IMG/VR virus record: IMGVR_UViG_3300018481_001304
Coordinates: 1-24,792 of that record
Strand: one strand, 5' to 3'
Length of the DNA: 24,792 nucleotides
From: a virus
The position numbers were made by a program, and so were the translations under genes. Positions 13,877 through 22,638 of this stretch are shown piece by piece; within the stretch, counting starts at the first letter, position 1; the number at the start of each line of letters is the position of its first letter. A model generated the notes under the pieces. That model was not told the origin of the DNA. It worked only from the letters and a program-made list of their open reading frames with translations, and made no database searches.

Positions 13877-14395
13877 ATGGCAACTACTTATTCACATGGT
13901 TTAAAAGTTAACGGCGTACTTATCGGCGCTATTGCTAATGATGGCGGTGCAGGCACCGTACTAACAAGTCCGGGCAAAGTTAGAGAGGACACAATCAACG
14001 TAAATCCTGCATCCAATACCGATACAGAATTTTTTGCACAAGGTGATACCAGTCCTGTAATTATCGTTACAAAAAAAGGTGTCAAAGAAGGTCAGTTTGA
14101 TTTATTGACTTTCGATCCTGAAGTTATTGCAGATTTAACAGGTGGCACTACTACCGGTACTGGTGTAAATATGCTTTATCACGAATCCACCGAGCCAACA
14201 GATGTACGCAAAACTTTGAAGTTCATTGATGCGCAAGGTAACGAATGGCTTTACCCACACGTAAAACTTAACGCTGATTTAGTAGGGATGTTCCGTACTG
14301 GTGATGTGAACGTTGTTCGTGTTCAGTTTAAAGTTTTAGCACCAACTAAGGCAGGTGTAGCGTCTTTTACTTACGGTAAACCAGCGGTAGCGTAA
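13877..14395 (+). CDS. Major tail tube protein
   Basis: A 172-aa protein of mostly beta strands, rich in Gly/Thr, with little Cys and no signal. Segments such as VNGVLIGAIANDGGAGTVLT, PVIIVTKKGVKEGQFDLLTF and VNVVRVQFKVLAPTKAG fit the beta-barrel of siphovirus tail tube subunits. Position confirms it: directly before the chaperone with a slippery site and the tape measure. There is no sheath gene, so the tail is flexible and non-contractile, unlike Mu itself. It starts after a 65-base gap and ends overlapping the next ATG (TAATG). Confidence 0.72.
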   Translation: MATTYSHGLKVNGVLIGAIANDGGAGTVLTSPGKVREDTINVNPASNTDTEFFAQGDTSPVIIVTKKGVKEGQFDLLTFDPEVIADLTGGTTTGTGVNMLYHESTEPTDVRKTLKFIDAQGNEWLYPHVKLNADLVGMFRTGDVNVVRVQFKVLAPTKAGVASFTYGKPAVA

Positions 14396-14868
14396 TGAAT
14401 GATATAGCTATCGAACTCGAAGCAGCCGATACGCTATTAGACAGCGGCGTTCCATTTCCAATACGAGCGCCGCTGTTTTTGCGAATATTCGGCAAGAAAA
14501 CAGTTATCCTGATGCTTCAAAATCCTTTTTTAGATACAGCCGTAAGGGCTGGCCGGATATATCTGAAAGTTCAGCAAATGGGCGTTGAGGTTGACACCGT
14601 AACTGAAGCGATTAAGCTGCGTGAAAAATCAGCGGTGCTGGTTTCCAGAATAGTTGCATTAATCGTATTAAGAAGCCCGTTAATGGGCTGGCTATTTGGC
14701 CGCTTATTGGCTCGTTACTTAAGGAGAAACGCAAAAGAGAAAACACTTTACAATATATCCAGGGTGATCGTAAGCAGCGGCATTTCGGATTTTTTGAATA
14801 CTATCAGATTGACCAGTCATCTACGGATGACGAAGCCGAATTTGAGTCCGATGGAAAAGAGGAGTTAA
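14395..14868 (+). CDS. Tail assembly chaperone, short form (gpG-like)
   Basis: A 157-aa product of the unshifted frame, between the tube and tape measure genes, the usual position of gpG. It is helical, with 'FPIRAPLFLRIFGKKTVILM' and basic helices near 90-115 (LMGWLFGRLLARYLRRNAKE). The last ~24 residues, after the slippery site at 14790, are likely the natural end of the short form (SGISDFLNTIR...). In lambda-type tails the chaperones bind the tape measure and recruit tube protein, then are lost. It overlaps the tube stop by one base. Confidence 0.65.
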   Translation: MNDIAIELEAADTLLDSGVPFPIRAPLFLRIFGKKTVILMLQNPFLDTAVRAGRIYLKVQQMGVEVDTVTEAIKLREKSAVLVSRIVALIVLRSPLMGWLFGRLLARYLRRNAKEKTLYNISRVIVSSGISDFLNTIRLTSHLRMTKPNLSPMEKRS

Positions 14869-15068
14869 AGGCCACTGGCCTAAATAGCCTTTCAGGTATA
14901 ATTTTCATGATAGCGGAAAAAACCGGATGGACTGAAAAATATATCATGCAAAAAGTAACGTGGGAAAGCTTACGCCGAATGCTGGCCGATGCTCCAGCCA
15001 TGAAAAAAGTAAAACCAAAACCAAAAGTATTGGAAGGCGATGAACTCGCTAAAATCTTAGGAATGTAA
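14395..15068 (+). CDS. Tail chaperone, frameshifted long form (gpGT-like)
   Basis: A -1 shift at 14790-14796 joins residue 134 of the short form to a 90-residue extension beginning EYYQIDQSSTDDEAEFESDG and ending at TAA 15066-15068, 3 bases before the tape measure ATG. The extension has no good start codon of its own near its beginning, is acidic and then basic (MKKVKPKPKVLEGDEL), and includes 'FMIAEKTGWTEKYIMQKVTWESLRRMLA', a pattern typical of the T part of gpGT. Total about 224 aa. The long form is expected at a minor ratio to the short form. The alternative is a separate overlapping gene. Confidence 0.68.
14790..14796 (+). promoter_or_regulatory. Programmed -1 ribosomal frameshift site T TTT TTG
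   Basis: The heptamer T TTT TTG is in the X XXY YYZ phase relative to the short-form frame. Next downstream is a hairpin with a 6-bp stem, GTCATC (14816-14821) and GATGAC (14826-14831), loop TACG. It starts about 20 bases after the site, farther than the usual 5-9, so it may or may not help. Confidence 0.65.
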
Positions 15069-15071
15069 CCA

Positions 15072-18000
15072 ATGAACAACGATTTAGAATTAGGTATTAA
15101 TTTTGTTTTTAACACGCCTGAAGCGGAAGCCGAAGCTAAGCGTATAGAAACCAGTATCAGCAGTATTGGCAAATCTGCTGATGGTGCTGCCGCTAAATTA
15201 AAAAGCAGCGTTAGTAAACTTGCAGCACCGGCTAAAGAGCAAATTGGTTTAATTGAGCGGCTAAATATTAAGCTGGCTGAATATCAGGAAAAAGCAAACA
15301 AAGCCACAAGCGTAAAGAGCATTGAACTTGCGAACGCACAAATACAAAAATTTCAAGAGGAAATTGCCCGTTTAACCAACGTAGGTGAGGCTGGCTTTGA
15401 TGATTTGGGTAGAAATATAACCAAATCATTTGAGCGGCCTACAGGCGAACTTAACAGGGCAAAAGAAGCCTTAATGATATATCAAAAATATGCGGACGAA
15501 ACATTCAACCCGGAATTGTTGGCGAAGTATAATGCAAAAATTGAACAAACCACTGAAAAGATAAAACAGCTTAAAAGTTTAGATACTAGCGTTGATGCTT
15601 CAGGCGGTTCTACACCGGAAACTTTAGGCAGTAAAGAAACCTTTCAGGAGCTTCCTAAAAGCTATGCTTCTAAAGCTAATGGTTCAAATGACTTATCTGA
15701 AATTACCAGCTATAATAAAAAACTAGAAGAAATCCGTGCAGAAATAGAAAAAACAGCAAACGCTGGTAAATCCGTTTTCGATAAATTTGGTAATTCAATC
15801 GCTGAAAGTGGGGGTAATCTATTAACCAAAGTTTTTCCGGCTTTAAACAATATCGAAACGATATTGCCAGGCATTGGCGTTGCGGGTTTATTAGCCTTCG
15901 CCATTGATCCTATTATGGAATATCTTTCTGCTTTATGGGAGGGTAAAGATGCGTTGAATACTTTAAAGATTTCCGCTGAAAACCTTAACGATGTAAGAAA
16001 TAAATCATCTGAAGCATTATATACGGAGCAAAGCAATTTACAGGTTCTTTTAGATGTTGCCAGAAATGAAAATATATCTAAGGATTTAAGGGCTGAAGCG
16101 TTAAGAAAGATCAACAGGATATCCCCTGAACACTTAGGTAATATCACGTTAGAGACTGTTAAAACGAAGGAAGCAACAGCTGCTATTAATTTGTACGTAG
16201 ATGCACTAAAAAGGCAGTCTGTTGAAAAAGCGATATCCGATAAAAGGCAGGATCTTGTTAAGTCCCGTATAGAACTAAGGCCGGCTTATAAAGATGCCAC
16301 TGAGAAAGTTAACAACCTGGCTGAACAGGTTAAAAACCAGCGGTTCAAAAATAAAGCATCAAATGAAGAAACTGCTACAGAGGCAAAATACAGAGAGGCT
16401 AAAGATGATTTACAGAAGCAATACAGCAAAGATAAATCTATCCTTAAGCAAATAGATGATTTGGATGCCTTTGCTAAAAAGCAATATGAAAATTTCAGTA
16501 AGAAACCCGTTAAATCTGGCCGAAAAGATAAAGGCTTCTATCAGAATATAGTTGATGATGCACAATTTCAATTAGACAATCTGGATAAAACTAATGCGGA
16601 TTTCAAAACGAAAAAGGCCGCTTTGGAAGTAAAGATAAAGGAGGCGAATAAAGAATTAGAAGATTTTGAAATTAAAGAAGATAAGCCAAAAAAGGGAAAA
16701 AAGGCTAAACCTGAAACCGCGAATATTGTTCAAAAAAGTGCGCTACAGCAGAAAGTTACTGATATAAAGGAAGAATACTCCCTTAAGTCGCTCAATAATG
16801 ATGACGCAGAACTGCAAGCGATCAGGAATAAGTTTGCGAAACTTTCAAAAGAAATAAAAGACTTTAACGACAATCCGAAGAATAAATATAAAGTTGACGA
16901 TTCGTCTTTAAGTGACATAATGCAGCAGGCAATTGGAGATTTGCGTTATAAAATTGATACTGAAAAAGCTACGATAGCATACGAAAAGGATAAGCAGCTG
17001 TTTGAAGATTACGAAAACTACAAAACCAACTTTGGTAAACAGGCCGCTGATGAGCGCTACGGTACTGAAGTTAAAAGTAGCGCTGATCTGCTGAAGCAAA
17101 AGCAAACGGATTACGTAAAGTTAGCTTTGAAAGCCACGGTTGGTGGTGGTTTAACTGGTGGTGAACAATCGCGTTTGGATAACGAAGAAAAGCAAATCAA
17201 AGAATTGCAGGGTTTTGAGGATAAACGCTATCAGGATGCCTACAATTCAGCTTTAACGTACAACCAAAAAGTAGAACGTATAAACGAAGAATATAGCAGT
17301 AAAGCGGATGCTTTAGGTAAGAATATTACAGATGACCAAAAAAAGGTTTTAAACGAGGAAAGGGATAACGCCATTAATGCGGCAAAAGATGTAGCCTTAA
17401 CGAAAACTGCCATTTATAAAAAGCTTGCACAGGAAACATTGGAGCTCACGCTAAGTGATGCTAAAAAACAAAGTGAAGCACTAAAAACACTGCTTGCAGA
17501 CGGATCAATAAACGGCGAAGTAAAATCACAGATCGAAGAGCAGTTAAGTAAACTGGAGGTTACGTTGTCGATAGGTGTAAACCAATCTAACCTGAACGAT
17601 CTTAAAGCCAAATTAGCTTTAACAAAGGACTTGCTGAACCCTGAAAAGAACGGTGGTATAATCGTTTCACCAGATGAAACGAAGCGGATAATCAAAGATT
17701 CAACGGCTATTCAAAAGAAAATTAACGAGGCAACAAATCCAGATGGGAGCGCCAAATCAAATTTTGTTAGAGGTCTGGAAGAAAACTTTAAATACCTGAA
17801 GGGAGATGCTTCAACGGTTGCGGCTGGTTTGTCTAAGGATTTAGGCGCGCTTTCCGGTTCGTTCGGCCAGCTTTCTGAAGCCGTGGGCGGTGTAGGTACA
17901 GAAACAGGTTACGCGCTGGATACGATAGGTAAATTGGCTGCTGTTGGTTCTGATGCTGCTGGTTCATTTGCTGCTTTTGCCACTGGTGATATAATTGGTG

Positions 18001-19121
18001 GCGTTACTAAGGCTATCAGCGCTGTTGCTGGCCTTTTTTCAATAGGGAAAAAGGTTAAAGAAATGAATGCAGCCGCCCGTAAAGAGGTTGACGATTTTTA
18101 TATCAATGCAATAGCTGGAGAGCGTGAATATCAGGATTTAGTCAAAGAACGCCAGTTGCAAACCATTCGTAACAACAAAACTGCTTTACAGGGTATTCGG
18201 GATGAATTGGCATTAAGAAAATCGCAGGGTGCTGAATATGCAAAGGAATCTGAGGAAATCATGGCAAAGCTTCAGGGGAAATCTTTTATTCAAAGCGAAA
18301 GCTATACGCACGGTACCTGGTTTAGAAAAGCCAATGTTGAAAAAACCTACAGCAGCCTTCAGGGCATGAACTTCGAACAGCTTAGTGCATTGCTTTCACA
18401 AGGCAAATTAGACGGTGAAGCGAAGGCATTAGTCGAGCGGTTAAAAGAACTGGAGCAAAAGGGCTTTGATGCACAGCAAGCGATTGCTGATCTGGCGAAG
18501 GAAACGCAAGTAATATTTACGGGTACCACCGGAGACAGTTTAACTGATAGCATTTTAGATATGTTCAAATCGGGTAAAACTGGCGCTCAGGATCTAGCCG
18601 ACTTTTTTAAGAAAACGATGGATGGCGCGGCCTTATCTATTTTCAAAAATAAAGTGCTGTCTGATCTGATGAATAAGTTTTATGATGAGTTCGCTAAAAA
18701 GGCTGAAAGCAATGACGAACTGACGAAAGATGAAACTGAAGAATTGCAAACGCTTTTCACTTCTTTAACTGATGAGGCTAAAACTAAATACGAACAGTTC
18801 AAAAAGGTAGCTGGCTCTGATTTGGGTTCGCTAGGTGAAGATACCGGATTAACAGGCCAAATTACTAAGTCTATTACGGAGGAAACAGGTTCGGAGTTGG
18901 CGGGCTTACAGCGCTCTATGTATGACATTACAAAACAAGGTGTGGTAGTAGCAAAGGATAGCCTGGCGGCAATTAAACAACAAACGCTATATCAATATCA
19001 GATTGAGATAAATACGCGCGAAACGGCTACACAAGTTAAAAACGCGGTTTCTGAATTGCAAACCATTAACAGCAATATGAAAGGTTCGGGTTCTACCGCA
19101 TACGATAGGGGGTTTTTATGA
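15072..19121 (+). CDS. Tape measure protein
   Basis: A 1349-aa protein, by far the longest gene. Heptad-rich coiled coils run through most of it (about 20-250, 330-900 and 1010-1220). Two hydrophobic segments lie at about 258-290 (ILPGIGVAGLLAFAIDPIM) and 947-995 (SFAAFATGDIIGGVTKAISA), the Gly/Ala-rich helices that such proteins use near the membrane at injection. The start is 3 bases after the chaperone stop, and the stop overlaps the next ATG. In siphoviruses its length sets tail length; by the usual ~0.15 nm per residue, about 200 nm here. The frame has no break over 4 kb, which argues against general decay of the element. Confidence 0.88.
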   Translation: MNNDLELGINFVFNTPEAEAEAKRIETSISSIGKSADGAAAKLKSSVSKLAAPAKEQIGLIERLNIKLAEYQEKANKATSVKSIELANAQIQKFQEEIARLTNVGEAGFDDLGRNITKSFERPTGELNRAKEALMIYQKYADETFNPELLAKYNAKIEQTTEKIKQLKSLDTSVDASGGSTPETLGSKETFQELPKSYASKANGSNDLSEITSYNKKLEEIRAEIEKTANAGKSVFDKFGNSIAESGGNLLTKVFPALNNIETILPGIGVAGLLAFAIDPIMEYLSALWEGKDALNTLKISAENLNDVRNKSSEALYTEQSNLQVLLDVARNENISKDLRAEALRKINRISPEHLGNITLETVKTKEATAAINLYVDALKRQSVEKAISDKRQDLVKSRIELRPAYKDATEKVNNLAEQVKNQRFKNKASNEETATEAKYREAKDDLQKQYSKDKSILKQIDDLDAFAKKQYENFSKKPVKSGRKDKGFYQNIVDDAQFQLDNLDKTNADFKTKKAALEVKIKEANKELEDFEIKEDKPKKGKKAKPETANIVQKSALQQKVTDIKEEYSLKSLNNDDAELQAIRNKFAKLSKEIKDFNDNPKNKYKVDDSSLSDIMQQAIGDLRYKIDTEKATIAYEKDKQLFEDYENYKTNFGKQAADERYGTEVKSSADLLKQKQTDYVKLALKATVGGGLTGGEQSRLDNEEKQIKELQGFEDKRYQDAYNSALTYNQKVERINEEYSSKADALGKNITDDQKKVLNEERDNAINAAKDVALTKTAIYKKLAQETLELTLSDAKKQSEALKTLLADGSINGEVKSQIEEQLSKLEVTLSIGVNQSNLNDLKAKLALTKDLLNPEKNGGIIVSPDETKRIIKDSTAIQKKINEATNPDGSAKSNFVRGLEENFKYLKGDASTVAAGLSKDLGALSGSFGQLSEAVGGVGTETGYALDTIGKLAAVGSDAAGSFAAFATGDIIGGVTKAISAVAGLFSIGKKVKEMNAAARKEVDDFYINAIAGEREYQDLVKERQLQTIRNNKTALQGIRDELALRKSQGAEYAKESEEIMAKLQGKSFIQSESYTHGTWFRKANVEKTYSSLQGMNFEQLSALLSQGKLDGEAKALVERLKELEQKGFDAQQAIADLAKETQVIFTGTTGDSLTDSILDMFKSGKTGAQDLADFFKKTMDGAALSIFKNKVLSDLMNKFYDEFAKKAESNDELTKDETEELQTLFTSLTDEAKTKYEQFKKVAGSDLGSLGEDTGLTGQITKSITEETGSELAGLQRSMYDITKQGVVVAKDSLAAIKQQTLYQYQIEINTRETATQVKNAVSELQTINSNMKGSGSTAYDRGFL

Positions 19122-20104
19122 AAAATTACTTTTTAAATGGTGAAAATCTAAAAACAGCCTATGGCATTACTGCCCTTCAGAATGAAGGAAGTAACCTGGC
19201 TATTTCGGGTGCATGGGATTTCCCGGTACGTACGGGCAAATGCTTTCATGATTGGGGTGATGATGACGGAATAGAGCCGTATGTTTCTGCTGAAGAAATA
19301 CGTTTTGCGGGCCGTGATATTGTTTTCGTTGGTATGGTGTCGGCTGCTACCGAAAAGCAAGCGCTGGTAAGCTGCTATAAGCTTTACAATGATATAGGTG
19401 GATTTAATTCCTTAGTTCCTTTCGAAGCTGAAGGGTTAGGTAAATGGATGGTTATCGTTAAATCAGAAATAAAAGCCGAATATATTGGTTCCGGCTATTG
19501 CAAAATCACCATTACATTTCGTGAGCCTGTTTGTGATTTATCCGGAATACTGCCAACTAATAAACTCGAATACAATCCGGTTACAGATCATTTGGATAAC
19601 CCTATCTACATTAATAACCAGCCTTTGCATATAGGTTCAATTAATTTCGATGGGTACGGCATTGATGGCGTAATGTTTAGAAACTTAGGTTTGATCATAC
19701 TTGATTTTACAGGCCATTTCGGAAGGCCGGCAGCAAAAGACGGAGAATATACTTCTTATCAAAATGAAGGCTTTAAAATAACCCGGCATAGCGCAAGGGA
19801 AATAACAATGAAAGCTTTGATTGTACAGCCCGGTTATGAGGCTTTTAAAGCTGCTTTAAAAGGGCTTTATAAGCTATTCTCAAAAGAGGGTCTACGCTAC
19901 ATCACAAAAGAAAATGATTTTTTGCGTGACTTCTTTGTGAAAGATGGCTTTGCCGTGAGTGATGTAAATATTGAAGCTAAAAGGGTTGTAGCAGTTTTGG
20001 AAATGAAGCTTACTGAAGCTAAGGCGTGGCAAAACTGGAGCATCTTAACTGATGCGAATAACAATGAAATAGTAACTGAATTAGGAAATATTATAATAAC
20101 ATAA
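19118..20104 (+). CDS. Distal tail (Dit)-like protein
   Basis: A 328-aa protein after the tape measure, overlapping by 4 bases. The start 'MKNYFLNGENLKTAYGITAL' and the following strands (AISGAWDFPVRTGKCFHDWG), 'FAGRDIVFVGMVSA', and 'SGYCKITITFREPVCDLSG' resemble the N-terminal beta-barrel of Dit/ORF46-type hub proteins of Bacteroidetes siphophages. A repeat of the same kind of domain seems to follow (from ~200: ITRHSAREITMKALIVQPGYEAFKAAL in pieces). Dit forms a ring at the tube tip and anchors fibre and hub. Called from position and fold pattern. Confidence 0.6.
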   Translation: MKNYFLNGENLKTAYGITALQNEGSNLAISGAWDFPVRTGKCFHDWGDDDGIEPYVSAEEIRFAGRDIVFVGMVSAATEKQALVSCYKLYNDIGGFNSLVPFEAEGLGKWMVIVKSEIKAEYIGSGYCKITITFREPVCDLSGILPTNKLEYNPVTDHLDNPIYINNQPLHIGSINFDGYGIDGVMFRNLGLIILDFTGHFGRPAAKDGEYTSYQNEGFKITRHSAREITMKALIVQPGYEAFKAALKGLYKLFSKEGLRYITKENDFLRDFFVKDGFAVSDVNIEAKRVVAVLEMKLTEAKAWQNWSILTDANNNEIVTELGNIIIT

Positions 20105-20106
20105 AA

Positions 20107-22623
20107 ATGGAAACCCCACAAAGATTTTGGCAGGGAATGCCCAAAGCGGCTACGATTAGTTTGCTTGATAAAATGTTGATCGGCATTAATGCTGATGGAT
20201 CAACGAAGTATGGAGACGTTAACCAGATTGTTGGATTGATTAGCGCTATAGCCTCTACCGGCTTTAAAGGCGTAGCATTAACCACAACAAATCCTGGCGT
20301 TCCAACTTCTCCTCAATTTTGGCTTGCCGGAGCCAGCGGAGTATTTACAAACTTCGGAAATACATCCGTTGACTTATCGACCGGCATTGTAATATTAAGT
20401 GGTGAAGCTGGAGTTTGGACTAAGGTTACAATTCCAGTTTCTTTGAATGGCTACGCTACAATTTCATCGATTGTCAATAATTTAACAGCAGGAGGAACAA
20501 CAGTTCCATTGAGCGCAGAGCAGGGGAAAGTGTTAAAGACTCTTGTTGATGCATCATCCCCGTCTAACGAAACAAAATTAGTGCAAGGTACAGGAGCAAT
20601 TTTAGACGATTCTTGGATTGCTTCAGATGGTACCATACTTGCTTTTACTGGAACATCTGTAATTGGGCCAATTTCAGTAATTGAGGGATCGACAATAATT
20701 ATACGCTCAAAAGGATTCGCCGTTAACACATCTTATATAGGTTTTTACGGGGAAAATAATTCGTTCATAGAAAGAAGGGCATTGCCTTTAACTTTTACAG
20801 AGACAACGATGGTCGTTCCTGCTCTTTGTAAAACAGCAAGAATTTGTTGTGATTCTACGAGAAAAAATGATGTAGTTCTTATATCTGTTGTTAATAGTGT
20901 AAACGCTGTTTTAAATGGCTTGGGGGCTGTTAAAAGATTATCGGGATTAGGTGAATTAATGGTTGCAACTGGAGATAATTTAATTAAAAATTACCCAATC
21001 GAGGTAACGCCAACCATATATTTAAATTCACTTGGTAATGAAACAGCTTATAGTTCAGACGCATATAATTTAACTAATAATATATCTGTTAAAGGAAATC
21101 AATCGTATAGGATTAATAAAGCTACCGCTTCAGCTTATTTGAGTTACTATAACAAAACAGGTTCAAAAATAGGAACAGCGGGGCCAATTACCGATAACTT
21201 TACATTTACAACCCCGGCAGATTGTTACTCAATTCGGTTTTCAGTTTTAAAAGTAAATTTATCTATTGTTACGCTTGTAAACATGGGTGCTGCTTATTTT
21301 ATAAATACAACAACATCCAATACAACGGAAGCGTTCAATAAAGCCATTCAATTTGACAGCAGCGATATGGGGGCTTTACCTTTTCAACCTTTTATAAATA
21401 ATGGTTATAATCATATTCAATTTTATGGTCAATCTTTAAGTGTTGGTGCTGTAAGTTATCAACCTATAAGTACTGTTGCATTACCTGATTGTTTTATGAT
21501 TGGAGCAAACACAGACGTAGTAACTGGTGCTTTTACTCCTTTGGTAGGGGCGGTAAGTACTATAACTGCTGGTGCTGGAGAACAGCCTGTAGTTGGCGCT
21601 ATTAACTCTTTAAAAACTAAACTTAACAGAACATTTTTAAAAGATGCAAAATTTATTGGTTCTAATTCAGGAGTTGGGGCTAAATCAATAGAGGAATTGT
21701 CTAAGGATTACAATAGTTCATCGCCTAGTAATATATATAATTCCAGGTTATTAGTAGCACATCAAACTGCTAAAACAAATGCAGGAGTAACGCCGATAGT
21801 TTGTCCGGCTATTGTTTACATGCAAGGCGAACATAATCAAATGGGAACGGGAGGTACCAACGATAAAAACACATATAAAGCGTTATTGTCCGTTTTGAAA
21901 GATAACATGCAAAACGATATAATGACTATATATGCCCAAACTTTAAAGCCATTGTTTTTTATTTACCAAACTAGCGTTTTGTACACAGCTGGTAATATTC
22001 CTATTACCCAAGCTCAATATGAGTTTGCGCAGGAAAATGAAGATGTTATTTTATTGAATCCTCATTACTATCTACCAACAGCCCAGGCGGGCGGCGGCCA
22101 TTTAAACGCAAATGGTTATAGATGGTTCGGGGAACAAACTAGTAAGGCACTTTATAACACCATTTTTAAAAACAGAAAATTCACACCAATTTTGCCTAAA
22201 AAGTTTACGCTTGAAGAAACCACATTGTATATTGATTTTCATGTTCCTGTACCTCCATTGGTTTTAGATACTAAAATGTTGCCAGCACAAACAGGGTCGG
22301 GTTTTGTAGTATTAAAAAATAACAATTCAATACCAATAAGTAGTGTTGAGATTGTAGGCAGCACCTGCATAAAGCTTACGTTAACCTCTAATATTGCTAC
22401 AGGAACTATCGACGTAAGTTATGGGGGGCATCCGCAACAGGGCAAAGGAAATGTAAGAGATAGCGATGCTGAATACTCATTTGCTAAATATGTAGATGAT
22501 ACCACTTTAACATCTAATAATCCGCCTTACACGGCTTTAGACCAAAACGGAATTAATTTTTACGGTAAGCGTTACCCTCTTTATAATTGGTTAAGTAATT
22601 TTTACATGAACGTTAGAGCATAA
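20107..22623 (+). CDS. Tail fibre / receptor-binding protein with SGNH esterase domain
   Basis: An 838-aa protein. N-terminal anchor ~1-50 (FWQGMPKAATISLLDKMLIG), then a linker with LTAGGTTVPLSAEQGKVLK (~125-143), a motif seen in many tail fibres. Beta-sandwich modules, likely sugar-binding, span ~155-420. An SGNH/SASA-type hydrolase follows at ~434-690: nucleophile S443 in FYGQSLS, YMQGEHNQ with E575, and H665 in GGGHLNANGY. The Asp usual three residues before His is Gly here, so the acid may be E575 or absent. A C-terminal domain ends near 838. Such esterases remove O-acetyl groups from surface polysaccharide. Codon use looks more AT-rich than in neighbours (~20560-22200), suggesting exchange. 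It starts 2 bases after the Dit stop. Confidence 0.75.
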   Translation: METPQRFWQGMPKAATISLLDKMLIGINADGSTKYGDVNQIVGLISAIASTGFKGVALTTTNPGVPTSPQFWLAGASGVFTNFGNTSVDLSTGIVILSGEAGVWTKVTIPVSLNGYATISSIVNNLTAGGTTVPLSAEQGKVLKTLVDASSPSNETKLVQGTGAILDDSWIASDGTILAFTGTSVIGPISVIEGSTIIIRSKGFAVNTSYIGFYGENNSFIERRALPLTFTETTMVVPALCKTARICCDSTRKNDVVLISVVNSVNAVLNGLGAVKRLSGLGELMVATGDNLIKNYPIEVTPTIYLNSLGNETAYSSDAYNLTNNISVKGNQSYRINKATASAYLSYYNKTGSKIGTAGPITDNFTFTTPADCYSIRFSVLKVNLSIVTLVNMGAAYFINTTTSNTTEAFNKAIQFDSSDMGALPFQPFINNGYNHIQFYGQSLSVGAVSYQPISTVALPDCFMIGANTDVVTGAFTPLVGAVSTITAGAGEQPVVGAINSLKTKLNRTFLKDAKFIGSNSGVGAKSIEELSKDYNSSSPSNIYNSRLLVAHQTAKTNAGVTPIVCPAIVYMQGEHNQMGTGGTNDKNTYKALLSVLKDNMQNDIMTIYAQTLKPLFFIYQTSVLYTAGNIPITQAQYEFAQENEDVILLNPHYYLPTAQAGGGHLNANGYRWFGEQTSKALYNTIFKNRKFTPILPKKFTLEETTLYIDFHVPVPPLVLDTKMLPAQTGSGFVVLKNNNSIPISSVEIVGSTCIKLTLTSNIATGTIDVSYGGHPQQGKGNVRDSDAEYSFAKYVDDTTLTSNNPPYTALDQNGINFYGKRYPLYNWLSNFYMNVRA

Positions 22624-22638
22624 ATAAATAAATAAAAC

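Noticed and set aside
15710-16147. 145-codon open frame on the minus strand within the tape measure gene
   Set aside because: It lies fully inside a 1349-codon coding frame, has no family features, and antisense openness is common in Lys/Glu-rich coiled-coil genes.
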